A stretch of DNA of 52,518 nt from positions 1-52,518 of the forward strand of contig CAJUDM010000031.1 of NCBI GenBank assembly GCA_910584915.1, written 5' to 3'. The translations under genes and the position numbers were made by a program. Under the pieces are notes generated by a model. The model was given only the letters and a program-made list of their open reading frames with translations, searched no databases and was not told where the DNA came from. Shown in pieces: positions 8,373 through 17,116 of this stretch (its first letter is position 1; every line of letters starts with the position of its first letter). This DNA is from an uncultured Lachnospiraceae bacterium. Lineage in GTDB: Bacteria; Bacillota; Clostridia; Lachnospirales; Lachnospiraceae.

Positions 8373-9287
8373 ATGAACAGAGTCAGAAATCAACTCGAAT
8401 TAAATAAAATAGAAATGGTGCATGAAAATAATGAAAGCACTCCTGTCACTGTCGCCGTGCTTGACAGCGGAATTGACAGAAAACATCCTGATTTAGAAGG
8501 AAAGATACTTGCTTTTCAGGATTTTGTTGCAGGCAGAGCTATTCCATATGACGATTATGGCCACGGAACACATGTCTGCGGCTGCATTGCCGGCAGCGGG
8601 AAGATTTCAGACGGTATATATGCCGGTATTGTACCGGACGCCCGCCTTGTTATCGGGAAAATACTGGACAGACGCGGAGACGGCAGCGTGGAAAAAATGG
8701 CGGAAGCGATGCGATGGATCATGGAACTGAAAGATGCCTACAATATCCGTGTGCTGAATATTTCCATCGGCACCGGAAAAGGATATAAGAACCAGGAATA
8801 TGACGAAATCCGTGAACTGCTGAATGAAGCCTGGTACCATGGCATTATGATCGTCTGTGCCGCCGGAAACAGCGGGCCTGCAGGCGGCAGCATCTCCATG
8901 CTCGGTATGAATCGCAATATTATCACAGTGGGCTGTCATGAAGGCAGGGAAACATATCGTTTCGGACATCCCTGTCAACTCTATTCAGGCAGAGGAGAAG
9001 TCTCAGATATATACAGAAAACCCGATATCGTCGCTCCCGGCACAGAGATCATCTCCTGCAAAGCCGCACCCTACCGCGGAAAAACGATATTTGATAAATA
9101 CTATTGCAAAAAAAGCGGTACTTCTATGGCGACAGCCATCGTATCCGGATGCTGCGCGCTCTTTTTCCAAAAAAATCCTGAAGAATCCAACGAATACTGT
9201 AAGAGAAGACTGTTGCAGACTGCCCGCAATCTGGGCGAAGCATGGAACAAACAGGGGTACGGTATGGTCAATCCGGCGGCCATGTAG
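8373..9287 (+). CDS. Subtilisin-like serine protease (S8 family)
   Basis: A 304-residue S8 peptidase with the full catalytic triad in subtilisin order: Asp31 in VAVLDSGID, His64 in DYGHGTHVCG and Ser251 in SGTSMATA. The oxyanion-hole region reads AAGNSGP. No signal peptide or propeptide is visible, so the mature-size protein is either cytoplasmic, as in ISP-type subtilisins, or released by another route. No strong ribosome binding site precedes the ATG. A ten-codon open frame starting at 8344 ends in TGA overlapping this ATG (ATGA), so translation could be coupled. The frame stays open upstream to 8253 without a start codon. The gene stands alone and is convergent with the LRR gene. Confidence 0.9.
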   Translation: MNRVRNQLELNKIEMVHENNESTPVTVAVLDSGIDRKHPDLEGKILAFQDFVAGRAIPYDDYGHGTHVCGCIAGSGKISDGIYAGIVPDARLVIGKILDRRGDGSVEKMAEAMRWIMELKDAYNIRVLNISIGTGKGYKNQEYDEIRELLNEAWYHGIMIVCAAGNSGPAGGSISMLGMNRNIITVGCHEGRETYRFGHPCQLYSGRGEVSDIYRKPDIVAPGTEIISCKAAPYRGKTIFDKYYCKKSGTSMATAIVSGCCALFFQKNPEESNEYCKRRLLQTARNLGEAWNKQGYGMVNPAAM

Positions 9288-9362
9288 CTGCGCTTTCTTC
9301 CCGCATACCAACCCCCATAATCAAAGGACAAATAGACTTGCAGAAACACCTAAAAATCTTTT

Positions 9363-10379
9363 CTACTCTCCAAGTGCTCCGGGGACAACACTCTTTACCT
9401 CTGCCGGAAGTTCCGGCTCCTCTTCGCTGCCACGGTAAGCAAGCAGAATGCCGTCTCCAACGATCAGAAAATCATCATAGCCTGACATCTCCTGCACAGC
9501 TGCTGTTTCACCATCTTCCGCAGTTTCCTCTCCCTCTCTCCCCTCTGCCAGCCAGTTTTTCAGCCAGGGTGTATGGGAAAAAGCATGTTCTTCGATCGTT
9601 GTGACACTTGCCGGTATTGTCACATCGGCAAGCGAATCACAGTGGTAAAAAGCCCCGTATCCGATGCTCGTCACACCCTCAGGAATCACAACACTGCTTA
9701 AACCGCTTCTCGAAAAAGCAAACTTCTCAATAGCAGTAACACCCTCGGGAAATTCAAAGCCCTTCATCATAGGCTCCCTGTAAAAAGCCCAGGCGCTGAT
9801 CCTGCCTTCGGATGCCGCCAACGCAGTCTCCTCCTCCAGTTTCAAGCCAAATACACTCTGCTCTTCCGGGGAATAATCGCCCTGATAAGTCGTAGCGCTT
9901 CCGCCGTCCATCAAAACAACCGCATTTCCGTTGACGATCGGTACCATACCAATATTATTTCCTGCAGAAGTCTCGATTCTGTAGAGAAGCCCCTCCTCCG
10001 ATACCCCTGCTGTCCCGGATACAGCCTCGGGCTCGATGTCCTCCGAAGCATCCTCAGATTCCGACTCCGCTGAGGATCTGCTTTCCCCTGAAACTCCCTC
10101 AGTCTCAGACGCTGCCGAAGAGCCACTCTCCTCTGAAGGTTCCCCTGCTCCCGGGGACGCTGCATCTACTTCAGCATCCTCTTTCGCAGTATCCGGACTT
10201 GCTTCTTCCTCATCTTCAGATTCGGAGCCCCTCCTTACTTTCGTATCCACCGTATACTGTTTTCCTTCATCTCCTGAGGAGACATCCGTCTCGGCAGTCG
10301 CGCTCAAGTTTTTAGCCCCGATCCATATGAACGCCAACAGGGCAATCAGGCTGCCGCCGATCAATAATTTCTTTTTCAT
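9363..10379 (-). CDS. Membrane-anchored BspA-type leucine-rich-repeat protein
   Basis: An exported protein with a short Lys-rich N-terminus and one hydrophobic segment (residues about 4-22), probably an uncleaved anchor or signal. Residues about 35-110 are a low-complexity Ser/Glu/Ala/Gly linker. The C-terminal half carries two to three LRR_5 (BspA-like) repeats of the form EGVTSIGYGAFYHC, spaced about 23 residues. Such proteins are surface adhesion or binding modules. The ATG at 10379 has GGAG six bases upstream; an earlier TTG is poorer. It follows the giant LRR/sortase-substrate gene, separated by a 16-bp hairpin, so the two are likely related functionally. It lacks a sorting signal of its own. 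Confidence 0.8.
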   Translation of the reverse strand: MKKKLLIGGSLIALLAFIWIGAKNLSATAETDVSSGDEGKQYTVDTKVRRGSESEDEEEASPDTAKEDAEVDAASPGAGEPSEESGSSAASETEGVSGESRSSAESESEDASEDIEPEAVSGTAGVSEEGLLYRIETSAGNNIGMVPIVNGNAVVLMDGGSATTYQGDYSPEEQSVFGLKLEEETALAASEGRISAWAFYREPMMKGFEFPEGVTAIEKFAFSRSGLSSVVIPEGVTSIGYGAFYHCDSLADVTIPASVTTIEEHAFSHTPWLKNWLAEGREGEETAEDGETAAVQEMSGYDDFLIVGDGILLAYRGSEEEPELPAEVKSVVPGALGE

Positions 10380-10411
10380 ATCCGGCTCCAATCAGCGTAT
10401 TTTACATTATA

Positions 10412-10437
10412 CGCAAAGAACGGATGCCCGCTTTGCG
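10412..10437. repeat. Inverted repeat CGCAAAG/CTTTGCG before the small LRR gene
   Basis: Seven-base arms at 10412-10418 and 10431-10437. A competing pair, GGATG (10422-10426) with CATCC (10441-10445), overlaps it, so the RNA could form only one of the two. Confidence 0.4.
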
Positions 10438-10453
10438 AGTCATCCTTATATAC

Positions 10454-10495
10454 TATCGTGAAAGTTAAACGCCAAAGCATTTAACTTTCACGATA
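10454..10495. repeat. 16-bp perfect hairpin between the two LRR genes
   Basis: TATCGTGAAAGTTAAA at 10454-10469 pairs exactly with its complement at 10480-10495 around a ten-base loop. It sits eight bases after the stop of the giant LRR gene. It has no T-tract on either strand, so it may be an RNA-processing or stability element or a protein-binding site rather than a classical terminator. Confidence 0.6.
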
Positions 10496-10502
10496 AGTTC
10501 CT

Positions 10503-13500
10503 TTACGCCATCTCGGGGCGTATTTTTTTATCTCTCTTCAGGAACAGCACTGCCGAGAACAGCCCTAATCCTACCGCCAGAAACCACTTCGGATGGATAG
10601 CATCCCCCGTCTTCGGCGTTGTATCAAAGGCACCCTCCGAAAGGTTTGCCGTATCCACATATACCGTATACGGCGAGAAGTGGGTCGCTGTAAAGGTTAC
10701 ACAAGGCACCCCGTTCACTGTCGTAAATCTGGGATTCAATTTATCCAGATTATTTCCACCGGTCACTGCCGCGACCTTGTTATTTCCCGCATACTGGCGC
10801 AGTTCATCCGGAATCGGCAGAGTTATCGTCACAGAAAGCCCGCTGGTGTCTGTAATCTTCGTCGTTCCGGTCTCATCATACAGTGAGATATCCATTGCGA
10901 AGTAGTGAATATTGTCCAGACTTCCGTACTCATTTCTGAGTGCCTCCGCAACCGCCATAGTTGCCTGACCATCCTCTGTCACTTTCACTACAAAGTTATC
11001 TGTAGAACCATTCACTGTAGCAGAAGCCACATTGCTGTCTGAAATTCCCGGTCTGCTCACCTGAACGGAACTTCCACTATTACTACTGTTGCTGTTGCTT
11101 CCGCCGCCCTTACTAACAGAACCTGTATTGGATGCCGGTGATGAAGTCACTGTCCCCGGTGTCCTTCTGGATGTAATGGCATTGTTCGTCTCGCTCTTCG
11201 TCCTGTAGTTCGCCGTTACCGTCAGATTCTTCTTCGGCATCGTAAACGATGTGGAGGATAACGTCTTGCTCGTAAAGTTTGTATCACTCTCCGACGAAGT
11301 CCAGTTATAGAACTCATATCCTGTATTTGGTGTAAATGCAGATACAGTTACAGTCGTACCCTCTTCATATGTACCGGAACCTGAACCGTTTACAACGGTA
11401 AGGGTGTACTTCTCTTTATTGGAGTTATTATTGTTATTATTACCGTTGTTAGTATTGTTGCCATTGTTGCCGTTATTTCCATTGTTACCATTGTTTCCGT
11501 TATTGCCATTATTTCCGCCATTCGGATCATTGGGGTCATTCCCACTCTGGCTGCCGCCGCTGCTGTTATAACTTGCCATAAACGTTACGTCACAGGTAAC
11601 AGGATCATAAGGACTGATTCCCTGCGGATCGGATATCCATCCCTTGAACGACGCTCCCGGATTCTGCGCGGATGTAGGCGTCTGAGGAACCGGCGTCCTC
11701 TTGCCGCTCAATACATCCTCCTCTATAAGGACTGTCAGATTATCATTTACAAATCTCACATGATAGTAAACCACTTCATCGGAGAAAGTCGCCGTCACAT
11801 AATTTGTTTCCTTGCTTGCAATATCATAATCTCCGGGAAGCCATTCCACAAATACCATATCCTTGAACTCCGGATATTTTTCAAAATAAGCCGCCCACTC
11901 CTCCTCTGTAGGTTCCTCTACTTTTTCTCCTTCCTCATTACGCCGCTCTGCGATCACATTCCCGTTTTTATCCTGGAATATAGTAGTGCATGTTCTCCCG
12001 ATCACATTATCGGAAATAACCCAATTGTATATGCTGTATTTTTCTGCAAGAATCGCCGCCTGGCTTCCCTCCATCGTCTCTACTTCAACACCGTCCTTCA
12101 CATGTCCCCTGTCATCTGTGTCATAAAAAGCATAGGGATCAAAAGTAGTCTGCATATTGGGAACACGCAGTATATGAAGCGCCGTATCCTTGAAAGCATA
12201 TTCATCCACTATAACACAGGTCGATGGAAGTTTCGCATCCCTCAGATTCTGAGCATCACTAAAGCAGAATTTAGGGATTGTTCTTACATTGGAGGATCCC
12301 AGTTCCACCGAATCAAGCCCGATGCAATTCATGAAAGCTTCTTCGGCAATGCTGTTGACTCCAGTCATCTCATCGGCAACTACTCTGGATGAACCGACAC
12401 CTCCTGAAGTTCCTCTCGCCTCAAGGCACTGCACAATAGAATCTTTCGCCCCGTTTTTCAGACCATAAATAATGCCTTTATCACAGAGGAAATTATCACC
12501 CTGGTTTGACTCATTGTAAACGCCCTCTACCGGCTCTTCACCCACAAACCTGACCTCAGTCAGTTTCTTGTCTCCCGCAAAAGGCCTCTTCCCCATTTCC
12601 ACTGTGCTGAGCGGAAGTTTCACGGTAGATAGTTCAGGACACTGGGCAAATGCGTAATTGCCAATCTTCTCTCCTTCTTCCGCAATCGAAGAGTACATTT
12701 CTACTCTTTTCAGATTTTCACAACCATAAAATGCATAAGGTTCCAAAACCTCCACATCATCCATCACAATGCTGCGGATAGACTGATTTGCCTGAAATGG
12801 TCCTGACTTCCCGTTATACTTTATTGCAGCCGGAATACTGATAGGACGGTTGCTCAGTTCATTTTTAGGATCATCCGCCGTAGTAGTTGATTTTTCATCC
12901 GCTTCCGAAAACAATCCTTTTTTATCATTACCATCTTTATCCTTACCGCTCAAAGGATTCTGAATACTCTGTATACCGGAGGGTAGCTTAATATCATATG
13001 CCGCCCAGAAAGCTTTCAGCGCATTTTCAGAGAGTTTACCGGGTTCCGCTCCGCCAGGGTTTGCATCGGATCCATCACCTTCATAAGCGATAACAAGTTT
13101 TGTTATCTCATCATCGACAGTAGCCTCCGTATATCTGGTATCATTCATTTCGAGCAATGCTTTCCGCAGAGTCTTATAATAATCATCTGTTTCTTTCTCT
13201 TTAAGAACTGATCCCGCCCGTGCTATATCTGTTGTAGGCACCTTCCAGACTTCTCTCTTATCCGTAACAGGATTATATTTTACATGGATATTCGTACCGT
13301 CACTGGAACAAAAATCAATATATGCCGTATCCTGGCTGGCATTATTATAGTTATTTTCTTTCTGCATCACATACATAAACGGTACGGAGTCTATATCTAT
13401 CCTACCGTAAAATGTCAGTGGGATAATCTGTTTTCCTGCTCCCTCCTGTGTCTTAAAAGCATCTTTTCCAATAGACTGAATATTATTATTCTCTTCAAAA

Positions 13501-15575
13501 ATAACCGTTTCCAGATTTCTACAGCCTTTGAAGGCATTATCACCAATGGAAATGATCGTATTCGGTATCGTAATAGACTTTAATGAATCATTTCCCTGTC
13601 CGTTATTGCTGAACTGGCTTCCGATCGTCTTGACATCATGAGGCCCCACCGTCTTTTCTATCACCACAGTCTCAGGATTTCCGAAAGTAATACCAAGCCA
13701 GAGCAACTCTCCGTTAGAATCCACCTGATAGTTATACTCCGCGGTTTTTTTAGTTTTATCAGGATTACCGTCCGCGTCCAATTCGTATTCCCTGATTATC
13801 TTTTCATATCTGTCTTCATTCCTGTACTTAAACGCAAATGCCTCATCTGTAGTGAGATTATGTATTTTACAGTTTGGCGTGCCGTTATTTCCTATAAAAT
13901 AAAACTTCTCACTGACATCCTCCTTAAAAGCTTCCGGTCCGTATGCATATTCATCACTGCCTTCTTTATACTTAAACGTAGTATTATTATTCAGCACATC
14001 AATGCATTCCAGAGAAGAACAACCCTTAAAATTGGAAAAACTGATATCTGTAATGGTCGGATTATCCGGCATCACCACTTCCTGCAATGATGTGTTACTC
14101 TCAAAATTAGACTGCCCCATCCTTGTCAGGCTCTTTGGCAGTTCCACTCTCGTCAGGCTGCTGCAGTTTTTAAATACTCTGCTGCCGATCTCTGTCAGAT
14201 TTGCTGCACCTGTAAAGTCTACCGATCCTAAACCGAAACAATCTGTAAAAGCATCGTCACAGATTTTGGTTGTGCCGACGGGTACTACAAAATTCTGCAG
14301 GCTTCCGCATTTTTCAAAAATAGAATTTGAAAGAATCGTAAGCGGCGCATTGGGCTCCAGCGAAAATGTTGTCATACTGCTGCAGTTTGCGAAAGCATGA
14401 TGTCCGATCGCAGTAATTGTCGATTTCCCAGTAAATGTTACCGACTGCAGTGAAGAACAGTTATAAAAAGAATAATCCGCTATGGCGACCAGAGTTTCCG
14501 GAAGGCTGACCGTCCGCATCATCTGACCGGATGGGAAAAAGGATTCTCCATCTCCTCTCTTACCCTGCGCCAGCTGCAGCTTATTGTTATTTGCGCTGTC
14601 ATACTCGGTTCTCTGGTCAGAAATATAGCCTATCTTCGCATTAACAAGCCAATCCTTCTCATTATTCGGTATCTTGAAAACAGCATGCGCCTGTGCATCC
14701 ACATACGTATGCTCCAGATCAGTGATAAAAGTATCCCAGCTTGTTCCCGCAGGTAAAGTGGGCATATGATAAAATCTCAGATTCTCAGGGCTCGGCTTAT
14801 TTCCTGGAGCATAAGGATAGTTAACCGTGTCATCATAGAGATAGCGCTGCACAGAATCTTTGTTCCAGGTTCCCTCCTCCCCCTGCCTGCAGGGTACAAA
14901 ATAATAATCCTGGTAACGTACTGTCTGCTTCCATTGGCTGGTAGCCTCATCAAAGCTTACGCTTACGCCCGGAGACGGATAATTTATGTTTTTATCTTCC
15001 AGAGCATAGTTTACAGATCCGGATGTCCATTGCCCCCAGTTTGCTCCATCCCCCGGAGTGGGGTCATCTTTGCTGCCGGAAAGAGTTCTCTCAGATGTAA
15101 CTACCCGCAACATTTTATAATACAGAACATCTCCATCCTGATTAGCCGCCGCAAAAGCTCTTGACGAGCCGTCCGTCGTCGTATACTGAATATATGCATT
15201 TACCGTTTCTGGAATAACAAGGTCAGTCATATGTGGTCCGGCCTCACAGTTCAGCAATACGGCCATCCTTCCGTATTCATTTGACTGCATATAGGCAAAC
15301 GTAAATCTGCTGTCCTCCGACGCATAAATATTATCAGTGTCGCTCACCTCCGGTATGATCGAATCCGCACCTGTCCCTGATTTCACTGAATTCGTCACTG
15401 CAGTTGGTGCGGGTTCATCGATCGCAGCATATGCAGCAACCCCATCCGCCGCAGCCGCCTCCGGCACCGGAATAGCCGCCACCGTGATTGCTGAGATCAA
15501 CAGCATCACCGCCGACGTCTTCCTGATCCGCCTCCGCATCCTTCTGTCCAGTTTTTTTCTTCCTCTTCCAAACAT
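10503..15575 (-). CDS. Giant cell-wall-anchored BspA-type LRR surface protein with TPKTG sorting signal
   Basis: A 1690-residue surface protein. An Arg/Lys-rich start followed by a hydrophobic core and an AAAAD-type cleavage region (about 40-45) forms a long signal peptide. Many LRR_5/BspA repeats occupy roughly residues 330-520, 640-700 and 920-1150. InlB-like B-repeat domains follow (about 1225-1290 and 1370-1440), separated by an Asn/Gly-rich linker. A further domain leads to the C-terminal signal: TPKTGD, a hydrophobic span and a short basic tail. TPKTG differs from LPXTG but fits the (S/P)PXTG type used by Clostridioides difficile SrtB. AAGGTGG precedes the ATG. The class B sortase gene lies directly upstream on the same strand, making this its likely substrate. 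Confidence 0.92.
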   Translation of the reverse strand: MFGRGRKKLDRRMRRRIRKTSAVMLLISAITVAAIPVPEAAAADGVAAYAAIDEPAPTAVTNSVKSGTGADSIIPEVSDTDNIYASEDSRFTFAYMQSNEYGRMAVLLNCEAGPHMTDLVIPETVNAYIQYTTTDGSSRAFAAANQDGDVLYYKMLRVVTSERTLSGSKDDPTPGDGANWGQWTSGSVNYALEDKNINYPSPGVSVSFDEATSQWKQTVRYQDYYFVPCRQGEEGTWNKDSVQRYLYDDTVNYPYAPGNKPSPENLRFYHMPTLPAGTSWDTFITDLEHTYVDAQAHAVFKIPNNEKDWLVNAKIGYISDQRTEYDSANNNKLQLAQGKRGDGESFFPSGQMMRTVSLPETLVAIADYSFYNCSSLQSVTFTGKSTITAIGHHAFANCSSMTTFSLEPNAPLTILSNSIFEKCGSLQNFVVPVGTTKICDDAFTDCFGLGSVDFTGAANLTEIGSRVFKNCSSLTRVELPKSLTRMGQSNFESNTSLQEVVMPDNPTITDISFSNFKGCSSLECIDVLNNNTTFKYKEGSDEYAYGPEAFKEDVSEKFYFIGNNGTPNCKIHNLTTDEAFAFKYRNEDRYEKIIREYELDADGNPDKTKKTAEYNYQVDSNGELLWLGITFGNPETVVIEKTVGPHDVKTIGSQFSNNGQGNDSLKSITIPNTIISIGDNAFKGCRNLETVIFEENNNIQSIGKDAFKTQEGAGKQIIPLTFYGRIDIDSVPFMYVMQKENNYNNASQDTAYIDFCSSDGTNIHVKYNPVTDKREVWKVPTTDIARAGSVLKEKETDDYYKTLRKALLEMNDTRYTEATVDDEITKLVIAYEGDGSDANPGGAEPGKLSENALKAFWAAYDIKLPSGIQSIQNPLSGKDKDGNDKKGLFSEADEKSTTTADDPKNELSNRPISIPAAIKYNGKSGPFQANQSIRSIVMDDVEVLEPYAFYGCENLKRVEMYSSIAEEGEKIGNYAFAQCPELSTVKLPLSTVEMGKRPFAGDKKLTEVRFVGEEPVEGVYNESNQGDNFLCDKGIIYGLKNGAKDSIVQCLEARGTSGGVGSSRVVADEMTGVNSIAEEAFMNCIGLDSVELGSSNVRTIPKFCFSDAQNLRDAKLPSTCVIVDEYAFKDTALHILRVPNMQTTFDPYAFYDTDDRGHVKDGVEVETMEGSQAAILAEKYSIYNWVISDNVIGRTCTTIFQDKNGNVIAERRNEEGEKVEEPTEEEWAAYFEKYPEFKDMVFVEWLPGDYDIASKETNYVTATFSDEVVYYHVRFVNDNLTVLIEEDVLSGKRTPVPQTPTSAQNPGASFKGWISDPQGISPYDPVTCDVTFMASYNSSGGSQSGNDPNDPNGGNNGNNGNNGNNGNNGNNGNNTNNGNNNNNNSNKEKYTLTVVNGSGSGTYEEGTTVTVSAFTPNTGYEFYNWTSSESDTNFTSKTLSSTSFTMPKKNLTVTANYRTKSETNNAITSRRTPGTVTSSPASNTGSVSKGGGSNSNSSNSGSSVQVSRPGISDSNVASATVNGSTDNFVVKVTEDGQATMAVAEALRNEYGSLDNIHYFAMDISLYDETGTTKITDTSGLSVTITLPIPDELRQYAGNNKVAAVTGGNNLDKLNPRFTTVNGVPCVTFTATHFSPYTVYVDTANLSEGAFDTTPKTGDAIHPKWFLAVGLGLFSAVLFLKRDKKIRPEMA
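11421..11520 (-). repeat. Nine-base repeat encoding the Asn/Gly linker of the surface protein
   Basis: The coding strand holds repeated nine-base units encoding Gly-Asn-Asn, about eight in a row with small variations, followed by Asn-rich sequence. Such tracts can change length by slippage without shifting the frame. Confidence 0.7.
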
Positions 15576-15796
15576 AAAAATCCACCTTCTTCTGTCATTT
15601 TATGATTTCGGGACTACAGACTCCATCCCATAATATTCACAATTACCGTGCATTCTGCACTTATACGATCATCCATATTGCAGCAACAAACCGGCATGGA
15701 CGCTCATCCTCCCGGCACTTGCTGAATATACAGATATTCTGGCACAAACAACCTCTCCTCACTCATCACATATCAAATCAGCCCCGCCACATTATC

Positions 15797-16651
15797 TTAT
15801 GCGATCTTCACGCCGACTACCACAAACCGTCCCTCCGACCCCTGGGACCGATCGCAGGTCGAGAGCGTCACCAGCTCATCCCCGTACACCGGCGTAATTC
15901 CTGTGTCATACAGCGCCATCGCCGCCATCGCCGCCATATTGGAGTTGAACTCATCCTCCGAATTGGCGTCGATAAACTGATAATACTTAAACGCTATCTC
16001 ATCCTCCGCCAGCACTTTCGCCTGAAATGCGTAAACAACCTGATAAGTCCCTTTCTCATAGATCGTATCAAACTGGAATGTCTGATGCTCCTGATAAAAG
16101 GACTCATCGGTATATTTATCGAGATGCCCGAACATGGCGCCGGACTTCATATGATGCCCGTATATGATCAGATTTGTGGAGCGGTCGATCACATCACAGT
16201 CCTTATCCATGAAGATACAACCGTTCTTATCATAATTCTGTCCAAAATCATGATCCAGATAATACTCATTATCCACAGTCTGCATAACAGGATAATCAAT
16301 ATTTGTATCGGCTACTTTAACCCATCCTATTAGCTTTTTGTTCTTATTATATAAAATTTCGTACTCCGGAAGGATATCCGGCACTACTGTATCACCTGTT
16401 CTGTGTATTACCGGTTCATCCTTCCTGTCCGCAGGCTTTTTTCTGCTTTCCTCTTTCATCTTCGCCCAGTCCGCACTTTCACTCTGGGTTTTACGATTCA
16501 TATATGTATATACAGAAAAATACCCGATACAGCCGGTGGCAAGAACCACACATAAAGCGAGGATCCTTTTCCTTAACTTCTCCCGCCTCTTAAGTTCCCT
16601 CTCCACCGCCGCTCTAAGCTTCTCATCTTCTATATCCTGCAGTCTGCCCAT
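15797..16651 (-). CDS. srtB: Class B sortase
   Basis: A membrane-bound cysteine transpeptidase that attaches surface proteins to peptidoglycan. A basic cytoplasmic N-terminus leads to one membrane segment (residues about 30-50), then a linker and the sortase beta-barrel. The catalytic residues are visible: His166 in YGHHM, Cys266 in LSTCDRS and Arg275 in GRFVVVG. The helix-containing insertion between the His and Cys strands and the overall length (284) fit class B rather than A or C. AGGAGG lies five bases before the ATG. The next gene downstream encodes the TPKTG-bearing LRR protein. This suggests a dedicated sortase-substrate pair. Confidence 0.93.
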   Translation of the reverse strand: MGRLQDIEDEKLRAAVERELKRREKLRKRILALCVVLATGCIGYFSVYTYMNRKTQSESADWAKMKEESRKKPADRKDEPVIHRTGDTVVPDILPEYEILYNKNKKLIGWVKVADTNIDYPVMQTVDNEYYLDHDFGQNYDKNGCIFMDKDCDVIDRSTNLIIYGHHMKSGAMFGHLDKYTDESFYQEHQTFQFDTIYEKGTYQVVYAFQAKVLAEDEIAFKYYQFIDANSEDEFNSNMAAMAAMALYDTGITPVYGDELVTLSTCDRSQGSEGRFVVVGVKIA

Positions 16652-16692
16652 TTATGCCTCCTGCCTGTCTCCTTATTAGAATCTCCCTTTTT

Positions 16693-16720
16693 ATTTTACT
16701 ATATCTTGCACGAAATGCAA
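16693..16720 (-). promoter_or_regulatory. Candidate srtB promoter
   Basis: On the minus strand TTGCAT (16715-16720) and TAAAAT (16693-16698) are 16 bases apart, 42 bases before the start codon. Confidence 0.5.
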
Positions 16721-16724
16721 GTGT

Positions 16725-16744
16725 TTTTACCACATCTGGTAAAA
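16725..16744. promoter_or_regulatory. Palindromic operator-like site upstream of srtB
   Basis: TTTTACCA and TGGTAAAA form a perfect eight-base inverted repeat around CATC, just upstream of the srtB -35 box and between two divergent genes. It looks like a regulator binding site. The regulator is unknown. Confidence 0.4.
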
Positions 16745-16790
16745 CAAATCTTTCCACCTGATTTCCCATCCTATTTTTTTCAAAATATGA

Positions 16791-16817
16791 ACCCTTTTCC
16801 CCATGCCGCATATGATA
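16791..16817 (+). promoter_or_regulatory. Sigma-K-like sporulation promoter
   Basis: AC at 16791-16792 is followed after exactly 16 bases by CATATGATA at 16809-16817. This matches the sigma-K pattern AC-16-CATAnnnTA known from Bacillus. It lies 32 bases upstream of the Cys/Gly-rich gene. Confidence 0.5.
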
Positions 16818-16848
16818 AACCATAAATAAACAAACGGAGGCAACTATC

Positions 16849-17082
16849 ATGAGTGATTTAACAGCTACAAACTGTGGATGCGGTAACGTAGGCGGTAACG
16901 GATGTGGATGCAGCAACTGGATCTGGATCCTCCTCCTTCTGTCCTGCTGTGGCGGAAACGGCAACGATGACTGCGGATGCGGTGGCAGCGGATTCGGCTT
17001 TGGCGGCAATGGCGGCTGCGAGAGCATCATCTGGATCTTACTGCTGCTCTGCTGCTGCGGCGGCGGCAACGGATTCTGCTAA
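16849..17082 (+). CDS. Tiny Cys/Gly-rich protein, probable spore component
   Basis: A 77-residue protein dominated by Gly, Cys and Asn, with two copies of a motif made of a Trp/Ile/Leu hydrophobic core running into Cys-Cys-Gly-Gly (IWILLLL followed by SCC or CCC). It starts with a strong CGGAGG ribosome binding site eight bases before the ATG. Similar clostridial proteins are sometimes labelled 'chorion class high-cysteine' from composition only. The preceding sigma-K-like promoter suggests expression in the mother cell late in sporulation and a role in a cross-linked coat. That is inference. A weak terminator hairpin follows. Confidence 0.75.
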   Translation: MSDLTATNCGCGNVGGNGCGCSNWIWILLLLSCCGGNGNDDCGCGGSGFGFGGNGGCESIIWILLLLCCCGGGNGFC

Positions 17083-17092
17083 AATCCGGTAA

Positions 17093-17116
17093 AGGGGCAG
17101 CTTTATGCTGCCTCTT
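17093..17116 (+). terminator. Hairpin after the Cys/Gly-rich gene
   Basis: GGGGCAGC pairs with GCTGCCTC (one wobble) around TTTAT, followed by TTT. It is a plausible but weak terminator. Confidence 0.45.

Noticed and set aside
11421..11520. CRISPR-like short repeats in the LRR gene
   Set aside because: The units are nine bases, contiguous, in frame and encode Gly-Asn-Asn; there are no spacers.
15576..15796. Cyclic-di-GMP or other riboswitch before the giant LRR gene
   Set aside because: None of the conserved riboswitch core sequences could be found; only a small GTGCA/TGCAC hairpin and a weak promoter-like pair are present.
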